A DNA stretch of 64,000 bases from a virus. The translations under genes and the position numbers were made by a program. Each line of letters begins with the position of its first letter. Within the stretch, counting starts at the first letter, position 1. The DNA is taken from the IMG/VR virus record IMGVR_UViG_3300012988_000016, positions 186,001 through 250,000 of that record; one strand, given 5' to 3'. The notes under the pieces are model-generated. The model was not told the origin of the DNA. It saw nothing but the letters and a program-made list of their open reading frames with translations, and made no database searches. Of the stretch, positions 24,425-32,447 are shown piece after piece.

Positions 24425-24955
24425 ATGCCCCCTTCTAGACCCACCATATCTCTAGCGGCAGATCGAGACGGCAACCTACTGATCACATCTATCAAGTACT
24501 TGAGAGAAGAACATCTGTGGCATTTGGGCGGCTTCACCCGACAAGTGTTGGAACAGCTGATCGATCGTAGCATCGATATCCCAGCATTTGTTTGGATCAC
24601 TCCAGAAGCATACAACGAATTAGCCAGTGATTCGGGGACGAATCCAAGCACTTACCGAGGTATGCCTATCCATGTCAACAGTGCGATAGATGAAGACAAC
24701 GTTACCGCCGTGTTGATGTCGACAGCCTACTGTCCGTTGGCTGTCGCCCACAGAAGAGATCCCCCACCTATTAGGCAATTCAATTTTCTCAGATCCAGTC
24801 TAGAGTTGGGGAGACCGCCATCGGTTCAAGAGGATTTGTTGAACCTACAAGCAGAAGCGACGCACTCGGAAGCGGTTGTCAAGCAAGCATTTGCTGAAGT
24901 GGTGCGTCAGAGCCGTCTACAGATCTTGCGTGATGGGGACGGTCTGGATGGCTAA
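24425..24955 (+). CDS. Tagged unknown protein, paralogue 2
   Basis: 176 residues, paralogue of the preceding gene (GGFTRQVLEQLIDR, PEAYNEL, MPIHVNS, AVAHRRDPPP). It ends VRQSRLQILRDGDGLDG, nearly identical to the tail of paralogue 1 although the bodies have diverged. It overlaps the next gene by 8 nt. Confidence 0.72.
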   Translation: MPPSRPTISLAADRDGNLLITSIKYLREEHLWHLGGFTRQVLEQLIDRSIDIPAFVWITPEAYNELASDSGTNPSTYRGMPIHVNSAIDEDNVTAVLMSTAYCPLAVAHRRDPPPIRQFNFLRSSLELGRPPSVQEDLLNLQAEATHSEAVVKQAFAEVVRQSRLQILRDGDGLDG

Positions 24956-25595
24956 GCCCCACAAGCATTTCCGCCAACATCCAAAGCGTCTGGTGGGCAC
25001 GTTCTGGGTCAATGAGCGAGTACTAAAGGTCATCAAGATTTCCAAGCAGCGGGCTTGGTGTGTGGTGGTGCCTGGGCTGGAGATCATGCGGATAGATATC
25101 CAGGATCTGTTGCTCCAGTCGACCTACGTGGGACGAGAGATCCCCGATCGCAGTCGGAACAAGTATGTGGTGGCAAAGAATGGGGGATCCATTTCCGAAA
25201 TCTTGGGGATTACCGGTAATGAAGTTACTTTATCGGTTGTGCGTGGAGACTTATCTCAATTGAGCCCGCAGAACCTATGGGAGGGTTACCACATCTACCC
25301 TGTAGTAGGCTTCTTCGATGAATTCCGACATCCCACCGAAGCCGAGATACAAGATGGAGAAACTGTTTACCAACGATGGATGTTGTGGATACGAGCTGGT
25401 ATTCTAGAGCATGAGACGGAAATCAGAGAATTCTGTGACACCAGCTGGACAGCTCCTGAGGAACCCCCTGATGATAAGCCGGAACGAGCCCCAATCGTCG
25501 AAGTCCCAATTTCCCCCATTAGCCGTCAAAGCAGCTATCAGATCCTTCAGCAAGGGGACGGCCTAGACCCTACCAAGAAAGCCTCCGATGACTAA
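24948..25595 (+). CDS. Tagged unknown protein of the PxxLVxxxW family
   Basis: 215 residues. The N-terminus HPKRLVGTFWV...VIKISKQRAW matches three other window proteins (31225, 31805, 32448). A Pro/Glu-rich linker (EEPPDDKPERAP) leads to SRQSSYQILQQGDG, the shared C-terminal peptide. No known family. Confidence 0.72.
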   Translation: MAKPHKHFRQHPKRLVGTFWVNERVLKVIKISKQRAWCVVVPGLEIMRIDIQDLLLQSTYVGREIPDRSRNKYVVAKNGGSISEILGITGNEVTLSVVRGDLSQLSPQNLWEGYHIYPVVGFFDEFRHPTEAEIQDGETVYQRWMLWIRAGILEHETEIREFCDTSWTAPEEPPDDKPERAPIVEVPISPISRQSSYQILQQGDGLDPTKKASDD

Positions 25596-26106
25596 GACCG
25601 GAATAGCCGCGCTAGATGATATGTTGCCCGATGGGATCCCTACCGGTATCACGACCGTGACAGGTGGTGGATGCAGAAGGTTCGCACAATATCTGCATGA
25701 CAGCGATCTTGCAGTTGAGAAAATCTGGAAGGACTACACGGATCTAGACTTCAAAAGTGCGGCACAGGATCTTAAGAGTTCGATTCAGCACGACTTCGAT
25801 GGGATGTTGTTCTGTAACGGATTGGTTGGAACCATTGCCGAATGGGTGAGCCTGCTCCCATCCTTGATAGTCAGGTCTAAGCACGGTTCTATTCTGATTG
25901 CAACAGAACGAACCTACAGGGCCAGCACCTATTATGCCAATCTATGGTTGAAAGTGGATTCTGGTGACGACAACACCTCTCTGATCACCATCAGAAAAAA
26001 CAGGAGCAGTGGGGTAAATGGTGAACAAGCTACTATGACCTATAGGAAACGTCTCGTTATCGAAAGAGTGTCGGCATGGTCCCGCTTTGATGAGATGACG
26101 ATCTAA
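25588..26106 (+). CDS. Degenerate RecA/KaiC-like protein
   Basis: 172 residues. The N-terminus GIAALDDMLPDGIPTGITTVTGG matches the start of KaiC/RadA/RecA ATPase domains. Where the P-loop should be it reads GGGCRRFA, without the GKT/S lysine, so ATP binding is probably lost. Later strands (DGMLFCNGL, SILIATE) fit a truncated RecA core. It could be a decoy or a structural adaptor. Overlaps the upstream gene by 8 nt. Confidence 0.6.
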   Translation: MTKTGIAALDDMLPDGIPTGITTVTGGGCRRFAQYLHDSDLAVEKIWKDYTDLDFKSAAQDLKSSIQHDFDGMLFCNGLVGTIAEWVSLLPSLIVRSKHGSILIATERTYRASTYYANLWLKVDSGDDNTSLITIRKNRSSGVNGEQATMTYRKRLVIERVSAWSRFDEMTI

Positions 26107-26114
26107 CCTATTTG

Positions 26115-26130
26115 TGACTCTGCAGAGTCA
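26115..26130. promoter_or_regulatory. Perfect 16-bp palindrome abutting a start codon
   Basis: TGACTCTGCAGAGTCA, the last A being the first base of the lipoprotein ATG. It could be an operator, or an RNA hairpin hiding the start. Confidence 0.5.
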
Positions 26131-27158
26131 TGAAACGCTTCCTCCTTGCATTGATTCTAGCTGCACTGTCATGCAGCACCTCTAACCCTAGTTTGGTGGT
26201 CCAGCCCAATGGTGTGGGTGGGGTGGGCGGAACTCTCAACACTACAGCTGGCTCGGCGGGCTTGTGGACCCTAGCTCAGGCAGGTCTGATGCTAAATGTG
26301 TCAGATGGTGGGCAAGCAGGTCAAGACGCCGGCACTAAGCCGATCGAGATCATCACTGAGTTGCCAGACGGATTCACCTCTACCGAGATAGGGGGATACC
26401 GGTTGGGAGATCCGTTGGATGTGGGACAGTCGGGCGCCCCTTCCTTGCCCGATGACGACTGTGCCAATGTGATCACTGGTGTGTCGAGAGACTTCCGTTC
26501 CGATCGTCCAAACAACCACCCAGACTTTGAAGTGTTCGCCGGTAAGACGGTCTCTAGTGGGATGGTGGCACCCAACCTGGGGGACGACCAGAAGCCGGTC
26601 TATACGGGTGTGTGCGAGGTAGGGGCTCAGCCTACATGTCTGAATGGTCCGCAGACCACCAGCCAAGCCAACTTTGACCAATGGTACCGATCTGCCAACG
26701 GCTTGAACCAGCCCTACTTGGTGCGGATCTGGCTCGCCCCTCAACCATCCGGCCTGTTCAGCTTCGAAAGCTTGTTCTACTACCCCCTAGATGGGGCAGG
26801 GTTCAAAGACACCGGCCTGGCGGATGACCAGAAGCAGCACAACTTTGGCTTCACGACCGAGATCCACACACAGTTCCTCTACAAGGGTGGCGAAGTGTTC
26901 CAGTTCAAGGGGGACGACGATGTGTGGATCTTCATCAACCAGAAGCTTGCGGTCGATCTGGGCGGTTTGCACCACGCTCAAGCGGCCACCATCAGGCTGG
27001 ATGATGCGGCCCCTCAGCTGAGGATCGAGACAGGTAAGGTGTACAGCTTAGACCTGTTCCACGCCGAACGACACACCAATCAGTCGACTTTCCGCATCGA
27101 TTCGAACCTGTCGTTCGTCAATTGTGGGACGGTCGTTCCTGAACCCCCACCCAGGTGA
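26130..27158 (+). CDS. Lipoprotein with fibro-slime-like domain
   Basis: 342 residues. A lipoprotein signal peptide with lipobox LSC (Cys about residue 15) is followed by a Gly-rich linker (GGQAGQDAGTKP). A beta-sandwich domain then ends in FQFKGDDDVWIFINQKLAVD, the fibro-slime/PA14-like calcium- or sugar-binding signature. It is probably attached to an outer envelope layer. Such domains are known in Myxococcota, Fibrobacter and slime moulds. It may alter the host surface or be a horizontally acquired host gene. Confidence 0.8.
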   Translation: MKRFLLALILAALSCSTSNPSLVVQPNGVGGVGGTLNTTAGSAGLWTLAQAGLMLNVSDGGQAGQDAGTKPIEIITELPDGFTSTEIGGYRLGDPLDVGQSGAPSLPDDDCANVITGVSRDFRSDRPNNHPDFEVFAGKTVSSGMVAPNLGDDQKPVYTGVCEVGAQPTCLNGPQTTSQANFDQWYRSANGLNQPYLVRIWLAPQPSGLFSFESLFYYPLDGAGFKDTGLADDQKQHNFGFTTEIHTQFLYKGGEVFQFKGDDDVWIFINQKLAVDLGGLHHAQAATIRLDDAAPQLRIETGKVYSLDLFHAERHTNQSTFRIDSNLSFVNCGTVVPEPPPR

Positions 27159-27160
27159 TT

Positions 27161-27166
27161 GGTGTA
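27161..27166 (+). promoter_or_regulatory. GGTGTA promoter element
   Basis: Ends 10 nt before ATG 27177; a GGGGAG lies between, so this gene may have both signals. Confidence 0.6.
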
Positions 27167-27176
27167 ATTAGGGGAG

Positions 27177-28532
27177 ATGACCCAGAATGTCTCCCAATAC
27201 GCCCATCTGACCTTCGTTTCCCTGCTCAAGGCCTATCAGCAGGAGAACCCTAAAGAATCCGTACATGTGTGGATGGTAGAGGGTTTGACGACGGCGTTCC
27301 GGAAGCCTACCCTCAAAGGGGTCGCTCTAACACGTATCAAAAAGCTGATTCGAGATGTGATTCTCGAAGACCCTACATGGCTTTTGTTCAATGTGCTGCA
27401 CAACACACCTTTTACTGGAAGGTTGATGTATCTAGCACAGGGCGCCGAACCACCAGCCCCAAAGTCCAAGGCCCCTTCTTGCGGTAGCGAGTGGTTCATC
27501 GATACTCTGGCGAGCTTCTTCGAATGGTACGGCCAACCTCCTAACGAATTCAATCTAGCACGTGTCCACAAGCTTTTGGCCAATTGGGCTGAGCAGTACA
27601 CCATCTTGGTTGGCCAAAAGCCCGACCATAGCGTCTACATGTCGAGGTTCAAAGAGGCGTTTGAACCGATCAACCGGCACTATGGGAGCCGAATTCGGAT
27701 CAGCTATCAAAGGAAAGCACCAAAGCCCGAGCAGTTGAGCCTGGCGTTGCCTGACCCTAAAGATGCTCATCTGGTTATCGAACCGATCGATGACGGCCCA
27801 TTACCGGTTGAGGAAATGCCCATCATCGATTCGGCGCCTGTTGAGTATACGTTGCTGTCTATTGATCAGCAGCCAGATTACCAAGCATCTCTAGCCAAAG
27901 CTTGCGACAACATCTCATCTGTCAGTATCGTCAAAAAGAAGGGGCAGGTGTTGGCTCCCGACGAATACGACATCTTCCTAGGTCAGACCAAGCTTTTGGA
28001 CCTCTTGGTCAATGGTCCGATCGAGTTAGATCGTCAGCAGGACGAGAATGGGGAGTTCTACGATTGGCGAGATTACGCCCCCATCTTCACCAAATGGCCC
28101 ATGGTGGGGATCCGTGGCAATTACTTGATCTTCTGCTCGGTCAACCACCATGACGAAGAAGGACGGATGGTCCATCTGGGCGGCCAGATCCAGATTGAGG
28201 GAGGGAAGCCGATCTCTCAACGCAGCTTGGACAACATCCTGCACATTCAAGCTGTCACAAATCCAAAGCCTCACTGTTACGTTAACCGAATCAAGCTTCA
28301 GCCTGGCATTACTGGCAAATGCTGGATCAATACTGAAGGGTTCCGAGACATGGAGGGTTCACACAAGTGGTTTGTCGTCACCCGAAGGGATGATCCCAAA
28401 CCAGTGCCGGGGAAGATCGCTCTCGGGATGAACCCCGAATATGTTCTTTGGCTGGTACCGGAGTTCGTCCATTTGATGCATGTGGCGGAGTTGAAAAAGG
28501 TCCAATCGGCTGTTATGATCCGTCTCCCATGA
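27177..28532 (+). CDS. Unknown protein, 451 aa
   Basis: No family recognised. The N-terminal 180 residues are helical. The middle is an acidic, Pro-rich linker (about 195-235). The C-terminal part is beta-rich (MVGIRGNYLIFCSV, HLGGQIQIEGGKP). Stop overlaps the next start (ATGA). Confidence 0.7.
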   Translation: MTQNVSQYAHLTFVSLLKAYQQENPKESVHVWMVEGLTTAFRKPTLKGVALTRIKKLIRDVILEDPTWLLFNVLHNTPFTGRLMYLAQGAEPPAPKSKAPSCGSEWFIDTLASFFEWYGQPPNEFNLARVHKLLANWAEQYTILVGQKPDHSVYMSRFKEAFEPINRHYGSRIRISYQRKAPKPEQLSLALPDPKDAHLVIEPIDDGPLPVEEMPIIDSAPVEYTLLSIDQQPDYQASLAKACDNISSVSIVKKKGQVLAPDEYDIFLGQTKLLDLLVNGPIELDRQQDENGEFYDWRDYAPIFTKWPMVGIRGNYLIFCSVNHHDEEGRMVHLGGQIQIEGGKPISQRSLDNILHIQAVTNPKPHCYVNRIKLQPGITGKCWINTEGFRDMEGSHKWFVVTRRDDPKPVPGKIALGMNPEYVLWLVPEFVHLMHVAELKKVQSAVMIRLP

Positions 28533-29176
28533 CGATCAAATGGTCTGAACTTTCGGTCACCGAGCTGACTCACGCCCTGAGAACGTTGCCTCGCATGATG
28601 CTATACAGCTGGATCGTGCGAGAAGAGGGATGGACCAGAGCCTCGGTTTGGGAGTATGCTGAAGAAGGTCAGCGCCCGCCACTCATCATCAAGGACGGTG
28701 GATTATTTAGGTCCTATTGGGACAAGGATGGTCTAAGGTTCGAGTCTCTCAATGAAGCACAGGCCCATTGGGATGCTGAATGGATAGAAATTGGATGGCA
28801 GCTGATCGACTCAGAGGACGGATCTTCCACCCCGTCTCCGCCGCCATCGCTTGATTGGGCTAGTCTGAGCCCTATCGAGCTAGCAGGAGCCATCCGGACC
28901 ATCCCACGCCTGATTGCCTATGCCTGGACGGTGGACCGACAGGGGATGTGGGTCAGGTGGGACGTCGAGGAATACGGATGTGCTCAGGCGGCCTGTATCG
29001 TGGAAGAGGACGGCCTCTTCAGGGGGCCTAGCCGTGACCATCTGACGGGCCTCGAATATCCCAAATTCGAGACGTTGGAGGCCTGCAAGCAAGCTTGCGA
29101 CAGAGAATTGGTCAGCCGAGGCTGGCTATTGAACGATTTGGAAGCGAGGCCGCCCGATGCCCAAACTGACGATTGA
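28529..29176 (+). CDS. Protein with internal tandem duplication
   Basis: 215 residues made of two copies of an unknown domain of about 95 residues: WSELSVTELTHALRTLPRMM...FRSYWDKDGL...GWQLID, then WASLSPIELAGAIRTIPRLI...FRGPSRDHL...GWLLND. A Ser/Pro linker joins them. The ATGA-coupled start removes the longer reading. Confidence 0.72.
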   Translation: MTIKWSELSVTELTHALRTLPRMMLYSWIVREEGWTRASVWEYAEEGQRPPLIIKDGGLFRSYWDKDGLRFESLNEAQAHWDAEWIEIGWQLIDSEDGSSTPSPPPSLDWASLSPIELAGAIRTIPRLIAYAWTVDRQGMWVRWDVEEYGCAQAACIVEEDGLFRGPSRDHLTGLEYPKFETLEACKQACDRELVSRGWLLNDLEARPPDAQTDD

Positions 29177-29519
29177 GATCGACTACCCGCCGAATCTTTC
29201 TGCACATAACGCTGATGTGGTGGTTCAATCGCCCCTCTTCCGAGCTTACGTGAACGATGAGCTGTTGGCCTGTATCAAAAGCCTTCAGCTCAGTGTGGGG
29301 CCTTTGTCAAACGTCCCGACTGTGATGGTTTCCACCACTCATGAGGATTCGTTGGAAGGCGTCAGTGAAGATCTAAAGGCTCGCCTTGGCCGCTACAGGG
29401 AGCTGTTGGAAAGCCTGGGTCCTTATGTCATGCTGGCCTACGACGGCTTGACTCCTAGCGCTCCGCTAGAACCAGTGGAGCGTCGATCGGCCTGGCAGCT
29501 GATCAAGGATGGGGACTAA
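29157..29519 (+). CDS. Tagged small protein
   Basis: 120 residues; a beta-rich start (KLTIEIDYPP) and a helical middle. It ends ERRSAWQLIKDGD, the shared C-terminal peptide exactly at the terminus. The codons for the tag lie in a perfect hairpin (29499-29530). Overlaps the preceding gene by 20 nt. Confidence 0.75.
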   Translation: MPKLTIEIDYPPNLSAHNADVVVQSPLFRAYVNDELLACIKSLQLSVGPLSNVPTVMVSTTHEDSLEGVSEDLKARLGRYRELLESLGPYVMLAYDGLTPSAPLEPVERRSAWQLIKDGD

Positions 29520-29530
29520 TCCTTGATCAG
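29499..29530 (+). terminator. Perfect 12-bp hairpin across the stop codon
   Basis: CTGATCAAGGAT (29499-29510) pairs perfectly with ATCCTTGATCAG (29519-29530), with an 8-nt loop containing part of the stop region. No T-run follows, so it is a factor-dependent terminator, a 3'-end protector or a translation-termination signal. Confidence 0.5.
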
Positions 29531-29595
29531 CCAGTCAGCTCGACCTTTCGGTCACTCTTCACGTCCTTGACGGGTCTAAAAGGGGTTTAGAGCGT

Positions 29596-30369
29596 TCACG
29601 GCAGGTATGACAGCCCATATTGGACCCGACGGGACCTCAGGACCGAGAAATCGACCGGCTTGTCTTCTTTCTCCAGATACCTTTTGGTGATGAGAAAGTC
29701 TGCCAATGAACGGTCAATTTGACTCTTTGACATCCCATTGAAGTATGGGATGATGGCTTGCAGGAGATGGGTTGGCAGGAAGGAATCTCCTTCGAATCGG
29801 TCAGTGATGTGCTTTAGATAGGCGGCCGCATCTTCCTTCTGAGAGTCGCGTTCATCCAACACATCCATACGATCTCGCAGGCGTGGGGGAAGCTGCGGTA
29901 GCTCTGACAAGCCGATGAAGATCATCTGGAAACACTGTTTGTCGTTCCAGTCCCTGAGGTCCAGAAGTTTGCTGGTCAGCAGTTGGATCTTCGGATCGGC
30001 AAGCAACATATCGCCATTGGGGATGACCAGAAAGCACACGTCTTGACCAAGATCTCTGGTCAAAAAGCGCTCCAACACCTGAGACAATTCAACCGTGCGA
30101 AGGACGTTATGTTGACGATCTTCAGAGAGAGATTCTTTGTAGACCCCTCTCTTGCCCAGTTCTGCCGATTCCCTCAAATATTCGGCTGTCGTCAACTCCC
30201 CAAGATAGACTGAAGCCATCAACGGGTGTTCGCAAAATACCCTGAAGGGGTTGTTACTCATCTTGAGGGTCTCATCCAGATGCTTGACCAACGCCACTTC
30301 GTCGAAAACCCTCACATAGGAGGCAGGGTTGAGGGTTCGGATCACATGTTTGAGTTTTTCGTATGCCAT
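29596..30369 (-). CDS. Hypothetical protein, possible degenerate AAA+ fold
   Basis: 257 residues. Segments such as VCFLVIPNGDMLLAD, FQMIFIGLSELPQLPPRLRDRM and a helical C-terminal lid resemble AAA+ ATPase strands and sensor regions, but no Walker A is visible. Function unknown. Start 9 nt after a GGTGTA element. Confidence 0.6.
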   Translation of the reverse strand: MAYEKLKHVIRTLNPASYVRVFDEVALVKHLDETLKMSNNPFRVFCEHPLMASVYLGELTTAEYLRESAELGKRGVYKESLSEDRQHNVLRTVELSQVLERFLTRDLGQDVCFLVIPNGDMLLADPKIQLLTSKLLDLRDWNDKQCFQMIFIGLSELPQLPPRLRDRMDVLDERDSQKEDAAAYLKHITDRFEGDSFLPTHLLQAIIPYFNGMSKSQIDRSLADFLITKRYLEKEDKPVDFSVLRSRRVQYGLSYLP

Positions 30370-30377
30370 CTGGATCC

Positions 30378-31004
30378 TTACACCGGATCAGATCCTAGGT
30401 GTTGCCAGAGGGTTGGACGGTCGATTGGTGCCGAGGGAGCGGCCGGTACGACCGCCCTAGTGGGGGCAACAGGGTATGCTTCGTCGTCAGCATCCGTCGC
30501 CATAGAGTCATTCCTGTGGTCATCCATAGGGATAGGGCTACCGCCCACATGTTGGATAAACGCCTGCATAAGGTCGTCTCGAAGACGCTCCTCAACAGCG
30601 AGCGACGGATCGGTCCAGCCATGTGTGAGGATCGGGTTACGGTTACGGATCCTTCGTCTCAACGCCATTTCAAAGTACTGGACCAATAATGAGGGGTCAT
30701 CGACGGGCCTTTGGAACAGCCTACCCCCATCTCTGAACTGATAACGCCACATACCATCATCACCCAGAAACACCCCCACCTCCCTTTCATCAGAGGAATT
30801 TTGGACCGTTATCCGAAACCTAATCTGACACCCATTATTGACTATGTGGAATCCGTTTCCCTCCACATTCTCAAGAGGGACCCCCATCCTGACCACTACT
30901 TCTTGCAGCAACGCTTCCACCTGTGGTCGGCACCTAGCTTCAAGCTCGGTTGAGCGTTCCATACGGAATTTGGCCAATTCATCCAGATCGGTAAAAATAC
31001 TCAT
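30378..31004 (-). CDS. Tagged unknown protein
   Basis: 208 residues. An N-terminal alpha/beta domain with WRYQFRDGGRLFQ is followed by an Ala/Pro linker (PTRAVVPAAPSAP), ending DRPTLWQHLGSDPV, the shared C-terminal peptide. The ATG is coupled to the upstream stop (TGATG). Confidence 0.72.
   Translation of the reverse strand: MSIFTDLDELAKFRMERSTELEARCRPQVEALLQEVVVRMGVPLENVEGNGFHIVNNGCQIRFRITVQNSSDEREVGVFLGDDGMWRYQFRDGGRLFQRPVDDPSLLVQYFEMALRRRIRNRNPILTHGWTDPSLAVEERLRDDLMQAFIQHVGGSPIPMDDHRNDSMATDADDEAYPVAPTRAVVPAAPSAPIDRPTLWQHLGSDPV
30379..30384 (-). promoter_or_regulatory. GGTGTA promoter element overlapping a stop codon
   Basis: Includes the GTG TAA end of the gene at 30378-31004 and ends 9 nt before ATG 30369. 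Confidence 0.6.
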
Positions 31005-31228
31005 CAGATCTCCAGGTCCGCTGGGCGTTGTCGATACACCAACTGGCAGGATTCACAATGCCAGCCAAGGATGTGGTGCTGTTGTGGGGGCCCTCCATAT
31101 TTGGGACCTAGCGGGCCATGCCGGATCCCTATCGTGGCCACCACTTTTCCGCTACAGAGGCGGCACACGCCTGGTTTGGGGGCGTACTGGCCACGTAGGC
31201 GACGTCGGTCCTCCATATCGTTCTTCAT
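31004..31228 (-). CDS. Small zinc-ribbon protein
   Basis: 74 residues. One zinc ribbon is formed by CRLCSGK and CESCQLV, with a basic N-terminus. Linked by overlapping stop/start codons on both sides, inside the tagged-protein operon. Confidence 0.7.
   Translation of the reverse strand: MKNDMEDRRRLRGQYAPKPGVCRLCSGKVVATIGIRHGPLGPKYGGPPQQHHILGWHCESCQLVYRQRPADLEI
31035..31040 (-). promoter_or_regulatory. GGTGTA element inside the zinc-ribbon gene
   Basis: Ends 30 nt before ATG 31004, longer than usual; could be an internal promoter for the downstream tagged gene. Confidence 0.4.
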
Positions 31229-31818
31229 GGGATTGGAGTCTCAGGAGCGATTAATTGCCAGAGGGATGTCCGTGAGGGCGTTTCTGTTTGTGCCTCAGGT
31301 GCGACTTCAGGTTGAAGATCTGCCACCGCTACTTCAAACTGTTGTTCTTCCAACAGTTCTTCAGGAGTGGCACGGCGGTAAGTTTGCAAGAATTCAGAGA
31401 TTGGCGGTCGATCTACCGACATTTGCTCAACGCCTTGTCGTTGTCTGGACTCTAGACTGATACTGCCGATTGCGACAAAGTTGATTCTCCACACGCCATT
31501 GAGGGAGGGGTCTTCTGACGGCACCCTCCGCACGACAGGCATTCTAGGTCTCAACCAAGCCATTTCTTCAAAAGTACCCAAATACTTGGCACCATACAAC
31601 AAAGCTTCAATTGGCTCCCACCAATGATTGGGGGGATGACGGGACTGCGGTTCCAGTGCCTCGTAACGAATGACATGCACCTCACGTTCTCGGACATCCA
31701 ATATCTGGACATTATCCCACAGAAATGCAGCCTGATTTTGCCTCAACATGGCCCAAATCGTATCCACCAACGTTTGTGGGTCATCCGAGAAGCCTTGAAG
31801 ACGTTCATTCAGTGGCAT
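31225..31818 (-). CDS. Tagged unknown protein of the PxxLVxxxW family
   Basis: 197 residues. It shares MPL...DPQTLVDTIW, then VQILDVREREVHV and HWWEPIEALLYG with the gene at 31805-32410 (clear paralogues), and more weakly with 24948 and 32448. A Pro/Glu linker ends in SRTSLWQLIAPETPIP. Overlaps both neighbours. Confidence 0.75.
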   Translation of the reverse strand: MPLNERLQGFSDDPQTLVDTIWAMLRQNQAAFLWDNVQILDVREREVHVIRYEALEPQSRHPPNHWWEPIEALLYGAKYLGTFEEMAWLRPRMPVVRRVPSEDPSLNGVWRINFVAIGSISLESRQRQGVEQMSVDRPPISEFLQTYRRATPEELLEEQQFEVAVADLQPEVAPEAQTETPSRTSLWQLIAPETPIP

Positions 31819-32410
31819 GGGGTTCCTTCAGCAAATCCCATGCAGATATTCGTGAGATGGGTGATGATGGTTCAAGGCTTTCTGGAGGGATTGGTCCTGA
31901 ATCTGGAGAGGGCAAGGGCCGTGCCAAAAATTGGTTTAGGTGCTCTCGGTAAGCGAGGTGTTCCTCTCTAGTAGCCGGCCTATATGTCGTCAGAAATAGA
32001 TGCGTTCGACAATTTGCGCCCAACAAATAGTCTCTACCAGATGGTTTGTCTCTAAACCATACTGAATTTCCGTGGACACCTTCGATCTGCCAGGTTCGTC
32101 GAAGTTCATCCTCAGTAGCTACTATAGTAGTGACCATAGCGCCTGAAATAACCCACCCTGCTTCCTGATGGGTTCCTATATAGACACCACCCCATACGAT
32201 CGATTCGACTACAACCCACCAATGAGTAGGCTCAGTACGAAAATTCCAATGGACAGCCGTCAACACCACATGAGCTCGACGCTCTCTAACGTCCACTATC
32301 TTGACATATTCGGTATTCAGGCCGTCGCCCACATTGACCACCCAATAGGTATCGACCAATGTCTGAGGAGTGTTCAAGAATTGGTGACGTTGCTCTTCAC
32401 TCAGGGGCAT
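31805..32410 (-). CDS. Tagged unknown protein of the PxxLVxxxW family
   Basis: 201 residues, closest paralogue of the 31225 gene (MPLSEEQ, TPQTLVDTYWVV, VKIVDVRERRAHVV, HWWVVVESIVWGG). After a Pro/Ser linker it ends SRISAWDLLKEPHATE. The start at 32410 matches the paralogue and lies 11 nt after the GGTGTA element. The longer reading antisense to the next gene is an artefact. Confidence 0.75.
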   Translation of the reverse strand: MPLSEEQRHQFLNTPQTLVDTYWVVNVGDGLNTEYVKIVDVRERRAHVVLTAVHWNFRTEPTHWWVVVESIVWGGVYIGTHQEAGWVISGAMVTTIVATEDELRRTWQIEGVHGNSVWFRDKPSGRDYLLGANCRTHLFLTTYRPATREEHLAYREHLNQFLARPLPSPDSGPIPPESLEPSSPISRISAWDLLKEPHATE

Positions 32411-32421
32411 GAACCAACATC

Positions 32422-32437
32422 TACACCGCTCGGTGTA
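32422..32437. promoter_or_regulatory. Divergent GGTGTA promoter pair
   Basis: 32422-32427 (minus, 11 nt before ATG 32410) and 32432-32437 (plus, 10 nt before ATG 32448), only 4 bp apart as a palindrome-like ACACCGCTCGGTGT. It drives two divergent members of the same tagged family. Confidence 0.65.
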
Positions 32438-32447
32438 GGGAAGCTGG

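Noticed and set aside
27315-27326. Second copy of AAAGGGGTCGCT, identical to 12 bases of the tracrRNA anti-repeat
   Set aside because: It lies inside the 451-aa gene, with no following stems or terminator. Probably chance, though worth a check if a second tracrRNA is sought.
29573-29590. CTAAAAGGGGTTTAG, resembling the anti-repeat core
   Set aside because: The match to the repeat is short, it lacks the AAC end, and no tracrRNA-like stems follow.
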